From the NCBI GenBank assembly GCA_002709695.1, contig PAQF01000057.1, forward strand, positions 62,001-126,000: a stretch of DNA of 64,000 bases. The letters are read 5' to 3'. Made by a program: the position numbers and the translations under genes. Position 1 is the first letter of the stretch; every line of letters begins with the position of its first letter. The notes beneath the pieces were generated by a model that made no database searches, was not told where the DNA came from, and saw only the letters and a list, made by a program, of their open reading frames with translations. Shown in pieces: positions 47,018-55,843 of this stretch. Origin of the DNA: Candidatus Poribacteria bacterium (GTDB lineage Bacteria > Poribacteria > WGA-4E > UBA9662).

Positions 47018-47917
47018 ATGAAAGTCAGCATCATTGGACAAAAAAATACCGTATTGCTAATTGCTCAGCATATATGTCGATTGAAAGAGGTTAAGGAATT
47101 AGTATTGGTTGACGATGTGCATCGCATTTCAAGTTTAGCCCTTGCTGAATTGAAGAGAGTTGCATGCATTGGTCGATCTGATGTGCATCTAATAACTAGT
47201 CGAAATCCATCTGTTGTGACTGGTTCTGAAGTTTTAGTGTATTGTCCTTTTGACTTTAGTCAACTGTCAGAATCCCCTCAAGCTGGGTATTTAAGATCTT
47301 TCGAATTCGAAAATAAAGATCAATTTGGAAGTGTTTTTCAACATGCTCCAGAAGCTAAAATTGTGGTTGCTGCTTATCCGTCAGCTAATATTGTTCAGTC
47401 TGTTCATCAAAATAACAATATGAATTTAGGACAAGTAATTGGGGTTTCAGGACACTTGGTGAATACAGATCTAAAAATAGGGATTTCAGAAGCTGTTGAA
47501 GTCTCAGTAGAAGATGTTGTGTCAATGATTATTGGGAACGATGATGAATACTATATGCTATCCCAGTATTGTTGTGCAGGAGGGATCCCAATTGACCAAC
47601 TGTTAAGCCAAAGCCAAGTTGTGAAATTGGATTCGGCTGTGAGAAATCAGCCCAAAAAACTCATCTTTCCCGATTTTGTGCATACAATTTCGATCTTAAC
47701 TGCACAAGTTGTAAACACGATTCTCCTTGACAAAAAACGGATTATTGTAGCCGCGACAGTAGTTGAGGCGGATGATATGGAAGTGTGCCTGAATTTGCCT
47801 GTGAAGGTTGGACGCAATGGTGCAGAAAAGCTTACTTCGCTGCCTCTCACAAACAAACAGTTTGAACAATTCGTGGAGTTAATCAAAAAAACGGCCACTC
47901 AACGAAGCAATTTATGA
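47018..47917 (+). CDS. Degenerate lactate/malate dehydrogenase homologue
   Basis: A 299-residue protein with the overall LDH/MDH layout: MKVSIIG then LVLVDD at the Rossmann start, a central GVSGHLVNTDL segment where the enzymes have 'GsGtvLDSaR', a segment ending IIGNDDE where they have ViGEHG, and a C-terminus (LPVKVGRNGAEKLTSLPLTNKQ) very like malate dehydrogenase. The key residues are gone. The glycine-rich GxGxxG is GQKNTV, the catalytic His of GEHG is Asp, and the substrate-binding Arg of LDSaR is not conserved. It is therefore unlikely to be a dehydrogenase and may be a pseudoenzyme. Its stop overlaps the start of the XdhC-like gene (ATGA), implying a joint role. Confidence is high for the fold and lower for inactivity. 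Confidence 0.65.
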   Translation: MKVSIIGQKNTVLLIAQHICRLKEVKELVLVDDVHRISSLALAELKRVACIGRSDVHLITSRNPSVVTGSEVLVYCPFDFSQLSESPQAGYLRSFEFENKDQFGSVFQHAPEAKIVVAAYPSANIVQSVHQNNNMNLGQVIGVSGHLVNTDLKIGISEAVEVSVEDVVSMIIGNDDEYYMLSQYCCAGGIPIDQLLSQSQVVKLDSAVRNQPKKLIFPDFVHTISILTAQVVNTILLDKKRIIVAATVVEADDMEVCLNLPVKVGRNGAEKLTSLPLTNKQFEQFVELIKKTATQRSNL

Positions 47918-49017
47918 AAGAAATTTACGATAAAATCGTTGATTTAATCGAAGCTGATAAAATTGGTGCTTATTGTACTGTTGTAGACACTAAAGGATCA
48001 ACTCCCCAAAAACCTGGATCGAAACTCTTGATCTTACCCGATTTGCAGAATATTGGGACGCTCGGTGGTGGTTGTGTTGAAGCAGAAGCGCGTCAGCAAG
48101 CAATACAGCTTCTGCAAGGTGGAAGTCCGCGTTTGCTTGAGTTCCAACTCAATAGTGATTATGGTTGGGATGATGGTCTGATTTGTGGTGGTAGCATGAG
48201 GATCTTTATTGATATACCACAGTCAGCATTAGAATTAGAAATCTTTGCATCTCTTCGAGAACTTTCCGATCAGAAAACCCCACTCTTGTTTGCTACCATA
48301 ATAGAGAGCGAGACGAAACATGAAATTGGTGCTAAATTACTGGTTTCGCCATGTGGTCAGAAATTTGGGTCTCTTGGAGATTGGAGTTTGGAAACCCAAG
48401 TCGAAGAGCAGTTAGAAAGGCTGCTTGGAAATAATACACCTGCAATCATCAGGGCTGATAATGATACTGTAAGTGTTTTTGTTGAGCCTATTCAACCTCG
48501 CCATACTCTTTTGATTGCTGGGGCAGGCCACATTGGTCAAGCATTATGTCACCTAAGTAGCTGGCTTGGTTTTAATGTGGTTGTTGTTGATGACCGCGTT
48601 GATTTTGCTTCTCAGGATCGTTTGCCTGATGCTGACCAGATTATCGTTGGAGATATTTTTGAAGAGTTACGAAATTACCCAATTGATCCTTGCACCTACG
48701 TTGTAATTGTAACTCGTGGTCACAATCACGATGAGGAAGCTTTGCACGCGACGATTAATTCAGATGCTCGCTACATTGGATTAATTGGCAGTCGACGCAA
48801 GGTGAAATTAATCTACGAGGATCTGATGGAACTCGGAATTTCAACTGAGAGGTTAGATCGAGTATACGCGCCAATTGGGTTGGATATCAACTCGAAAACT
48901 GTTCCTGAGATAGCTGTCTCAATCGCAAGCCAATTGATTCAGGTACGTAACAACCCAAAGGTCGGTTCTCGTTTTGACTCATCTCCCTCTAAGATGCCAA
49001 CAGTTAAGTTGGACTAG
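47914..49017 (+). CDS. XdhC/CoxI-family protein
   Basis: A 367-residue protein of the XdhC/CoxI family, which handles molybdenum-cofactor sulfuration and insertion for xanthine dehydrogenase or CO dehydrogenase. The N-terminal XdhC part shows CTVVDTKGSTPQKPGSKLLI, GTLGGGCVEAEA and LICGGSM. The C-terminal Rossmann part shows LIAGAGHIGQAL and VTRGHNHDEEAL, then YIGLIGSRRKV. No molybdenum hydroxylase genes are nearby, and the coupled upstream gene is a malate-dehydrogenase-like protein. The target enzyme is therefore unknown. Confidence 0.9.
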   Translation: MKEIYDKIVDLIEADKIGAYCTVVDTKGSTPQKPGSKLLILPDLQNIGTLGGGCVEAEARQQAIQLLQGGSPRLLEFQLNSDYGWDDGLICGGSMRIFIDIPQSALELEIFASLRELSDQKTPLLFATIIESETKHEIGAKLLVSPCGQKFGSLGDWSLETQVEEQLERLLGNNTPAIIRADNDTVSVFVEPIQPRHTLLIAGAGHIGQALCHLSSWLGFNVVVVDDRVDFASQDRLPDADQIIVGDIFEELRNYPIDPCTYVVIVTRGHNHDEEALHATINSDARYIGLIGSRRKVKLIYEDLMELGISTERLDRVYAPIGLDINSKTVPEIAVSIASQLIQVRNNPKVGSRFDSSPSKMPTVKLD

Positions 49018-49023
49018 ACCGAA

Positions 49024-49812
49024 TCAATAGCTTTCCCCTTCTTTTGGCACTGGATTTGGATGGACACCGCGCACGATTATACCTTGTCCAGTGCTTCCAC
49101 TTGGTTCAGTCGTTCGGCAATCCAGTGGAGATCGAAACTCAAATAATAACATACGCCGCCAGTGTTCGGAGATATTTGGTGAGGATCCATGAATTGTATA
49201 GTAACTAAAGATAAGCAGATCGCCTGCTCTCATTGGTATTGGTGTGGCACGTTCTATTGGGTATTCATTCACTGGCAAATGGTGTGAGCCGTCATGAACA
49301 TGATCTACGTAACCTTCTTTATGACTGCCAGGAATAATGTGTAGGCATCCATTATCAGTTCCTGAATCATCCAAATAAAGCGTTGCTGCAACCATAGTAT
49401 CCAGTTTGTGTGGGAAGTAGTCATAATCTTGATGAAGGGGAAACGCTGCTCCTATTTGGGGAGGTTTAGCGTGCATCAAAGTATGATGTAGTTGTAGATT
49501 CTCAGATCCTACGACTGCTGCTACAGGGTCAGTGATATTCGGATCAAACATCAGCTGAGCCAATGCAGCTGAGTGGTCTTGAATTCGATGAATTGAGAGA
49601 ACACTCCTTGCTTGCTTATCCCCATCTACGTTGATATTCTCACGCCACTTCCCTCCCCAATGTGCTTCTAACCTTCTACCCGCTTTATGGGATCTTTTGA
49701 TCATTAAATCAACTTCATCTTGAATTTTCTGAAGTCGTTTTCCTGCAAGCACCTGATCAATTTTTATGTAGCCATTTTTGTCGAAAAGTGATTTAATCTC
49801 TTTGGTGGTCAT
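49024..49812 (-). CDS. Phytanoyl-CoA dioxygenase family protein
   Basis: A 262-residue Fe(II)/2-oxoglutarate-dependent oxygenase of the PhyH family. The metal site is visible: HQD with His127 and Asp129, and His208 in TIHGSSP. RSPLDCR near residue 232 may include the 2-oxoglutarate-binding arginine. The substrate is unknown; such enzymes are strongly amplified in marine sponge symbionts and Poribacteria, where most remain unassigned. It converges with the XdhC-like gene (6 nt between the stops) and has its own promoter. Confidence 0.9.
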   Translation of the reverse strand: MTTKEIKSLFDKNGYIKIDQVLAGKRLQKIQDEVDLMIKRSHKAGRRLEAHWGGKWRENINVDGDKQARSVLSIHRIQDHSAALAQLMFDPNITDPVAAVVGSENLQLHHTLMHAKPPQIGAAFPLHQDYDYFPHKLDTMVAATLYLDDSGTDNGCLHIIPGSHKEGYVDHVHDGSHHLPVNEYPIERATPIPMRAGDLLIFSYYTIHGSSPNISEHWRRMLLFEFRSPLDCRTTEPSGSTGQGIIVRGVHPNPVPKEGESY

Positions 49813-49861
49813 ACCCTGTTCCGTTTTCTTTTACTCGGTTTGTATTTCTCAACTTAAACAA

Positions 49862-49870
49862 ATTATACCA
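49862..49870 (-). promoter_or_regulatory. Extended -10 promoter of the PhyH gene
   Basis: TGGTATAAT on the minus strand is a perfect -10 box with the TGn extension, about 50 nt before the ATG. No convincing -35 is present, as expected for this promoter type. Confidence 0.45.
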
Positions 49871-49934
49871 AACCGAAGAAATCGTATCATGGTTATTTAA
49901 TAGTTTTGAAGGAACGAGTTAGGGGGTATCGAGT

Positions 49935-50306
49935 ATGTCAAATACTAATACAGAGAAAAAGGTTTCGGCTTGCTCGGTCACAATTGAGGATAGAACCTAT
50001 ACGGTTTCGGAAGTCTCACAGATTATTATTGATATCTTGAGTTATACTAGTGGCCAGTCCGAGTTTAATAACCTTAAATACTCAGCAGCTGATGTTTATT
50101 GGGTGTTGAACGATTTGCTACGTTACATAAACAATAGAATGGAGGGAGAATTTAGATTGCAAAACCTCAAAAAAGGGACTTGGCAGGTTCGATATGAAAA
50201 TCAGAAGAAAGCAGAACGCTTATCAGCCCAACAGCAGGGAAAAAAGAAACGGGAAACAGCGAATTATATTGAAAAGCTAACAGGAAAACGACCTCCGTGG
50301 GCCTAG
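49935..50306 (+). CDS. Small hypothetical protein
   Basis: A 123-residue protein that I do not recognise. It has a strong AGGGGGT site seven bases before the ATG, so it is likely translated. The N-terminal half contains CSVTIEDRTYTVSEVSQIIIDIL and LKYSAADVYWVLNDLLRYINN, which looks like a helical bundle of 60-70 residues. The C-terminal half is basic and helical (KKAERLSAQQQGKKKRETANYIEKLTG). No signal peptide or metal motif is visible. It stands alone between a divergent PhyH gene and a convergent NAD synthetase. Confidence 0.6.
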   Translation: MSNTNTEKKVSACSVTIEDRTYTVSEVSQIIIDILSYTSGQSEFNNLKYSAADVYWVLNDLLRYINNRMEGEFRLQNLKKGTWQVRYENQKKAERLSAQQQGKKKRETANYIEKLTGKRPPWA

Positions 50307-50520
50307 TTTCTCCAGAGATGAGTCTCATTTAGAATATGTTGTCAGATGATGCGTGGGGCAAAGCCGAATTTCTTGGGGAAGCCAAAGCTGATTTTCTTCA
50401 ATTTTCATTGGGATTGTTAGTGAAATGACAGTTTTCAATCAAACGAAATCAGAACTGCGTTATGTTGTGATTGCAACCATAAGTGAAATTTTCCTTGTTG
50501 TCTGTTTGTCCAAAATCTTA

Positions 50521-52611
50521 CTAGTTTTTTTCCTCGCTATTCAATTCTTGGACCAACTGGTCAATTTTTTTGAATTGCCATGTCCAACGTGCATTATATA
50601 AAAATTGTCGCAGATCAAATCGGTTATCGTCTGGTGAGTAAGATTCAGCATGGTATGCGGGTGTCAGTGTTGTCATTTTGTGCCGATTAATGGAGTAATA
50701 GAAAAAGAAGCGCTTCACTTTCTTTGCTACCTCAGATGGTGCTAGGTGGTTCCATTCATAAACCAATTTTTCAAACATGCTGACTGGGCCGCATCGATAA
50801 ATTTTCCGTAGTATCCCAAAGCGACTAAGTTCTTCATAGGTCATTCCCATGTCGGCTTCGTCTTCTTGGGTATAATCTTTCGTGACAGGCTCAAGTTCGG
50901 CTGTAGGTAGGGCGGCAATCACATCGACCAGGGAAGTATAACCGAGGTAATCAACTGCCCAGTTTAAAAAACGTCGAAGATCCGTTTTGCTGATCCCTCC
51001 AATCGGATTAATATCTGCACTACTGCAATCATACTTGGTAACATAACCACGCAGGCTTTCATCAACATTAGCACTTCCAAGTACTAACAAACTGCCTTTG
51101 CCACCACGTACCCATAACAAAAGCTGAGCGAGGAAATATGATAGAACCATTCGTATTCTTGCTTGAATGTTTTGTAGGGCTGTATTCTCTATGTCATTAC
51201 CACCTTTAACTCGGAATTTCGGTGTTTTACCGGTCAATGTAACAAAAGTGGAAAGTAACGCTGATACCACCAAGTCAATATTGAGGTTTAGATGGTATGC
51301 GCCTATCTGCGAAGCGATAGCTTTAGCCCTCTTTCGAGTAGCTTTTGAACTGTTTTCTGATTCCATGTAACAGGTATGAAAAATGCGATTAGCGAACTCT
51401 CGTGGATTTGTTGGTAAGTAACTATGGTCTTCCCCTAGAATACGTTGTGCATCAGCAATTACTTGTTGATTACCAGATGCAACTGCTTTAATTACCATTT
51501 TGCACATTGATCCTACAATAGCCGCTGTAGATGAACTATCCGCGCCCCCTGACAAAGGCAGGAAAAAACCCCCAGAACCAGATCTACGTAGATAGTCCCA
51601 TAACCAGCATGCGGGACCATAAGCAATTTCCTCTTCCGGAGTATGATATGGTATAATCTCTAGGTTGGATGGAGGAATACGACGAGCTGTTGTCAGCTCA
51701 AAGTTCACCGGAATGCGGGGAATGGGGTTTGCTTGACTTGCTTGGACGCTCCGACTACCAATTGCACCTCTGTATGATCTAACTTCTTCAAGATCAACCG
51801 TTCCGGTTATGACTTCGACATCCTCAATTGAAAATTGAGCTCCTCGTTTTACGATTTCCCCATTGATTGCAATGAGCGCGCACCCATCGAAATATAGTCG
51901 CCCACCATCACAACCTTGTTGATTTGCATAAAGATAGACGCCACCACTTTTTGTGGTTGCACTTCGGATAAGATCTAGTCTTTGGTCGAGTTTACGGAGT
52001 TGATGGTGCGAAGCTGAACCATTAGTAATGATTTCAATTCCATCTAGGCCAAGATGGATGTGTGGGCTATTTGGGGTGAAAAGTTCTTCACATGTTTCGG
52101 TAGCAATGACAGTTTCGCGTGTAGAAATCGATGCCAAGCCAATTGGTACAGTTTGTTGGTTCGTGATTTTACGAATTATATGAGGTAAATGATAGTCTTC
52201 AACTGGCCTTTTCTGGTTCCATGCAGTGAACCAACGAGATTCACGGTAGTTCCCATCATTTGCGAGGAAAAGCTTAGGACGAATTAATAGGATTTTGCGA
52301 TTGAGCACGAAAATGCGACAATTGTAGCGCACATTTTTATGCATTATCGGAATACCTATATCACATAAGATATCTTCCGTTAAATCATTATCAATAATCT
52401 CAGCAAAACTTTCCCATGCGTGTAAAAATGTGTCTTCTTCAAGAAATGCATCCTCACAACCATAACCGGTGATTTCAAGCTCAGGCCCAAGTCGATAACG
52501 TGCTCCCTTATTCTTAGCCTCTGTAATCGATTCAAGGATGCGTTCAAGATTGCCTTGGAAATCTAAGGCCCACTGGTTGAGATTACAAGTTGCAAGAGTT
52601 ACTAGTTTCAT
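50521..52611 (-). CDS. nadE: Glutamine-dependent NAD+ synthetase (long, eukaryote-like type)
   Basis: Last step of NAD+ synthesis, making NAD+ from nicotinate adenine dinucleotide with ammonia taken from glutamine. The N-terminal nitrilase-type amidase has the triad Glu44 ([12 protein letters not shown]), Lys113 ([15 protein letters not shown]) and Cys174 ([11 protein letters not shown]). The C-terminal synthetase has the P-loop [15 protein letters not shown] near residue 357 and [21 protein letters not shown]. The 696 residues and the order of insertions match the yeast/human-type enzyme (about 710), not the shorter bacterial form. This type occurs in some bacteria. It stands behind a terminator on its 5' side, so its promoter is expected at about 52612-52630. 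Confidence 0.93.
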   Translation of the reverse strand: MKLVTLATCNLNQWALDFQGNLERILESITEAKNKGARYRLGPELEITGYGCEDAFLEEDTFLHAWESFAEIIDNDLTEDILCDIGIPIMHKNVRYNCRIFVLNRKILLIRPKLFLANDGNYRESRWFTAWNQKRPVEDYHLPHIIRKITNQQTVPIGLASISTRETVIATETCEELFTPNSPHIHLGLDGIEIITNGSASHHQLRKLDQRLDLIRSATTKSGGVYLYANQQGCDGGRLYFDGCALIAINGEIVKRGAQFSIEDVEVITGTVDLEEVRSYRGAIGSRSVQASQANPIPRIPVNFELTTARRIPPSNLEIIPYHTPEEEIAYGPACWLWDYLRRSGSGGFFLPLSGGADSSSTAAIVGSMCKMVIKAVASGNQQVIADAQRILGEDHSYLPTNPREFANRIFHTCYMESENSSKATRKRAKAIASQIGAYHLNLNIDLVVSALLSTFVTLTGKTPKFRVKGGNDIENTALQNIQARIRMVLSYFLAQLLLWVRGGKGSLLVLGSANVDESLRGYVTKYDCSSADINPIGGISKTDLRRFLNWAVDYLGYTSLVDVIAALPTAELEPVTKDYTQEDEADMGMTYEELSRFGILRKIYRCGPVSMFEKLVYEWNHLAPSEVAKKVKRFFFYYSINRHKMTTLTPAYHAESYSPDDNRFDLRQFLYNARWTWQFKKIDQLVQELNSEEKN

Positions 52612-52628
52612 GATTAAAAGTGAGGAAT

Positions 52629-52661
52629 AAAAAAAGCAGGGAAAAAACTCTCCCTGCTTTA
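52629..52661 (-). terminator. Intrinsic terminator of the envelope operon
   Basis: On the minus strand AAAGCAGGGA and TCCCTGCTTT form a perfect 10-bp stem around an 8-nt loop, followed by seven thymines. It lies 24 nt past the stop of the TPR lipoprotein gene. Confidence 0.9.
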
Positions 52662-52684
52662 GAAACTGGTTTTATGGTAGCCTC

Positions 52685-54166
52685 TTATGCTTGAGGTGCA
52701 CTTTCCTTTTTAGTGTCTGGATTATCATCTGGATCTCGATCCGATGTTCCAGACTCTTGCTCTTGATAGAACATAAAGCCATCTTCATCTTGATCTTGTT
52801 CCATTTGTCGTACTTGCTGATCTGCTTCTCGGTAGTATCTTAGTTTTTCAATACTATTACTTCCAGCCAAACTCATGTATGTCTTAAAACCTTCGTAGGC
52901 TAGCTCAAACTCCCGGATACCACGATAGCAAACTGCTTGTTGGTACACACATTCGTCACGCCATATTGATTGAGGTGCTATTTCAAACAGAGTATCATAA
53001 CCCGAAATTGCGTTTTCAAGTTGTCCATCCAACTGGTACAAACGACCAATTTGATACAACGCATCTGAGACGGCGAATGCGTTACCTCGCAAATTATAAG
53101 CAAGCTCCTTATAGCAGAAAACTGCGTTCGGGAAATTTTCCATCTTTTGCCAGCCCGCAGCAATGTTCTGATAGTTCTGAACAATTCTATCGCGGAACCC
53201 CATCTGGTAGAGTTTATCTGGTGTTACATAACGACCCATTTTCCTCATAGCCATGGCTTTTTTGTTGGTGTATTTGTTTATGTCATCTTGGTCCTGCTTG
53301 ATGCCTGTTAAGGTGTGTGCCGATTTTTTTAGCAAAGTTTCAGCTTGCTTAGATTCAAATGAACCTTCGAAATCTTGTGCTACCTTGACAAACGCGCCCC
53401 AGCCACCTTTATTTGAATAATCGTACAACTTATAAAAGTAGACATTGCCAACTTTAAATTGTGAACGAGGTGCAAGCTCATGATCAGGGTATTCAGCAGC
53501 CAATTTCTCATATGATTCGATAGCTTCTCTATAGTTTCCAAGCTTCATGTAGGATTCACCAATATTGTACAAAGCTTGCGCGGCAGAATCTTGGGTTTGC
53601 CTCGCCCTGTCATCATCTCCTGAAAGTTGGTTACGATAGATTCTAAGGTTCTCTTGAATGTCACTTCTGCCTTTTCGAATATCTGATATGCTACTTTTTG
53701 AACGACTACCAAGATAACCAGTTGGTGCTAAATCAACAGCAATTTGGTAATGTTCTACTGCTAAATCCCACAATTCGTCTGATGATCTAGGTGGAAATCT
53801 AGTAGACTCTGCTTTATCTCCGGACTCAGAGAGTACTAGCTTTACTTCATGGTACGGGCTCTTATAAATCTGCGCTATTTGGAAATGTGCCCTTTGATTG
53901 TACTTATTACTCGTGGCGCATTCTATATAAAGCGCTATTGCTTCATCATAAAGGGTACGCTTATTTGCAAGCAACTCCCTTTTCTTTTCGGGTTTAAGAT
54001 CATTACTAATAACCACCATTGCAGCCGCTTCCACTTTACGATCTGCGTTTTGTACTTTTACACTCAGGGGCACAACTGATATACCACCCGCACACCCAAT
54101 CAACATGACTACAGCGTAGACCATTAAAACGTTAAGTATACCGACGGTTGAAAGCTTCTTTGCCAC
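52685..54166 (-). CDS. TPR lipoprotein
   Basis: A 493-residue lipoprotein with a lipobox LIGC (Cys25) and tetratricopeptide repeats: ALYNIGESYMKLGNYREAIESYEKLAAEYPDHE near 195-230, and a further array at about 335-440 (ALYQIGRLYQLDGQLENAI). The tail is rich in Asp, Gln, Glu and Ser. The start is a GTG at 54166 with GGAGG seven bases upstream. TPR lipoproteins of this kind serve as periplasmic scaffolds, for example next to Bam or Tol systems; the partner here is unknown but is likely one of the co-directional ExbB/TonB proteins. A promoter in the gap from tonB suggests separate expression as well. Confidence 0.85.
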   Translation of the reverse strand: MAKKLSTVGILNVLMVYAVVMLIGCAGGISVVPLSVKVQNADRKVEAAAMVVISNDLKPEKKRELLANKRTLYDEAIALYIECATSNKYNQRAHFQIAQIYKSPYHEVKLVLSESGDKAESTRFPPRSSDELWDLAVEHYQIAVDLAPTGYLGSRSKSSISDIRKGRSDIQENLRIYRNQLSGDDDRARQTQDSAAQALYNIGESYMKLGNYREAIESYEKLAAEYPDHELAPRSQFKVGNVYFYKLYDYSNKGGWGAFVKVAQDFEGSFESKQAETLLKKSAHTLTGIKQDQDDINKYTNKKAMAMRKMGRYVTPDKLYQMGFRDRIVQNYQNIAAGWQKMENFPNAVFCYKELAYNLRGNAFAVSDALYQIGRLYQLDGQLENAISGYDTLFEIAPQSIWRDECVYQQAVCYRGIREFELAYEGFKTYMSLAGSNSIEKLRYYREADQQVRQMEQDQDEDGFMFYQEQESGTSDRDPDDNPDTKKESAPQA

Positions 54167-54198
54167 AATATAGCCTCCCTTATTTATATAATTTTCAT

Positions 54199-54226
54199 AT
54201 TATATCGCATTACGGCAAAATCGCAA
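54199..54226 (-). promoter_or_regulatory. Promoter of the TPR lipoprotein gene
   Basis: On the minus strand TTGCGA (54221-54226), a 16-bp spacer and a perfect TATAAT (54199-54204), about 30 nt before the GTG start. Confidence 0.55.
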
Positions 54227-54239
54227 GAAAAATCCATAT

Positions 54240-55130
54240 TTATTTTAAAACGCGTTCAAAATTAACGTGAATTTCTCCTGATTGATTGGTCTGAGTTTGA
54301 TTTTTAGGTAGTGATGCAAACATAAATTTTGAAATATACTCGATGGCGACCTGCTTCAATGCACCTGTTCTGTTTTCGATGATTCGGACTTGAAAAACAG
54401 AACCATCTGGTCGAACGCTGAAACTAAGTTTGATAAAGCCTCCTTGTAATTCCTTTCTTATTTCTGGTTGTCGTGGTTTGTAAACAATTGTACGGCCTTC
54501 CACTTGACCGCTAATTTGAAAACCTTGTCCACTTGATACACGGTTTTTTCTAGAGGTGATGTTGCCGCCAGTAGCTAGTTTCCCTAAGAATTTTCGCCCG
54601 CCGCTTCCTTGTTTGTTTCTTTTGATGTTTGAATCTGATTCTCCAAGACGAGTCAGTGAAGCTTGATAGGTTCCGACTTTCGTTACTGACCGAGATCGGA
54701 TTGGTGCATCGGCATTGATGTCAGAACTTCCCTGTTTATGTCCTGATGCGGCTGCGGCATCAAGGGAAGTTCGATCCAAGTTCGATTGAAAAGGTTGCCT
54801 TTTCTGTGGAAGGTCAGGCAGTCCAACTGAATCATCTGAATTGGTAAGATAACTCTGTACATTTTGAGAAGAATGGAGTACTGGCAACTCAAGTGGAGTT
54901 ATAAATTCTTGCGAGACAGGATTTATGATAGGCAATTCCTCAATATTCTCTTCCTTATCTTTCTCCCTTTCCGGATTAACAAGGATTTCCACATTGATAG
55001 GAGTTCTGTCCACTTTTAACTGTGGTTCTTGGTAAATGAAAATTGCGAAAAGTAAAATAATAACAATGTGTTCGGCAACGGCAAGCGCCAAAAATTTCTT
55101 TAAACTTTCTCTTTCTTTAAACTTAATCAT
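54240..55130 (-). CDS. TonB-like energy transducer
   Basis: A 296-residue inner-membrane anchored periplasmic protein. One membrane helix (about 13-32, LALAVAEHIVIILLFAIFIY) with a histidine in it is followed by a long Pro/Ser/Gln-rich region (40-195) and a C-terminal TonB-like domain (about 205-296: GFIKLSFSVRPDGSVFQVRIIENRTG...). TonB proteins carry proton-motive energy from ExbB/ExbD to outer-membrane receptors. Its ATG overlaps the stop of exbB by 4 nt. No exbD gene is present in the operon. Confidence 0.85.
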   Translation of the reverse strand: MIKFKERESLKKFLALAVAEHIVIILLFAIFIYQEPQLKVDRTPINVEILVNPEREKDKEENIEELPIINPVSQEFITPLELPVLHSSQNVQSYLTNSDDSVGLPDLPQKRQPFQSNLDRTSLDAAAASGHKQGSSDINADAPIRSRSVTKVGTYQASLTRLGESDSNIKRNKQGSGGRKFLGKLATGGNITSRKNRVSSGQGFQISGQVEGRTIVYKPRQPEIRKELQGGFIKLSFSVRPDGSVFQVRIIENRTGALKQVAIEYISKFMFASLPKNQTQTNQSGEIHVNFERVLK

Positions 55131-55843
55131 GATGAACCAATCTCATCAGATTCTTCTGTGGTCCAATGACGGACGTTCTCTAGTTCATCATCAAACATCC
55201 CTCTGTCTTCAGCCGATAAGAAACGAATAAGAGACATTGCATATCTCTCAAGCTCGATTGTGAAAACCCGGGCTTGGTCAGTAAAATAATGATAAGCGAT
55301 GTAAGTTGGTAAAGCGACAATTAGTCCGGCCGCTGTTGTCAGTAGCGCTTCTGATATACCGTTTGCTATTTCAGATAGTTTGCCAATTTGGCTGTCGTCT
55401 CTCCATAATGCATTGAATGATGCTGTCATGCCGACAATCGTGCCGAGAAGGCCTGTATACATCGAGACCAATGCCAACATGCTGAGAGTACTCAGGTATC
55501 TATGTAATATTGGTTTTTCGTTATTGATGGCTACTTTCAGAACTATCTTTAATGCCTCTTCACTTTTTCCCTGATTTTGAATTCCAGCTTTGAAAATATT
55601 GGTCAGTGGGCTAGGGCGTTTATCACAGATGCTAACTGCTGCGTCTGGATTACCCTGCACTAACTCATCATAGATGCTGCGTGTAACAAGATGTGATGGG
55701 ATAATTTGTTTACGTCGTAATCGAAACATCCTTTCGAAAATTATAGTGTGCGACCAGACGGAATAGATGATAAGTGGGATTAAAATGACGCCTCCCTTAC
55801 TTAGTTGAGCAAGCCCTATTTCAATCATTTCAAGTAGGTTCAA
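55127..55843 (-). CDS. exbB: ExbB/TolQ/MotA-family proton channel protein
   Basis: A 238-residue inner-membrane protein. It has an N-terminal helix (about 18-35), a cytoplasmic region with IYDELVQGNPDAAVSICDKR, and two further helices. The second contains the family motif GLLGTIVGMTASF near residue 130-142 and the third ends with ALLTTAAGLIVALPTYIAYHYF. It powers TonB- or Tol-type machines together with an ExbD/TolR partner. The start is a TTG at 55843 overlapping the barrel gene's stop (TTGA); an ATG at 55828 is the alternative. Confidence 0.9.
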   Translation of the reverse strand: MNLLEMIEIGLAQLSKGGVILIPLIIYSVWSHTIIFERMFRLRRKQIIPSHLVTRSIYDELVQGNPDAAVSICDKRPSPLTNIFKAGIQNQGKSEEALKIVLKVAINNEKPILHRYLSTLSMLALVSMYTGLLGTIVGMTASFNALWRDDSQIGKLSEIANGISEALLTTAAGLIVALPTYIAYHYFTDQARVFTIELERYAMSLIRFLSAEDRGMFDDELENVRHWTTEESDEIGSS

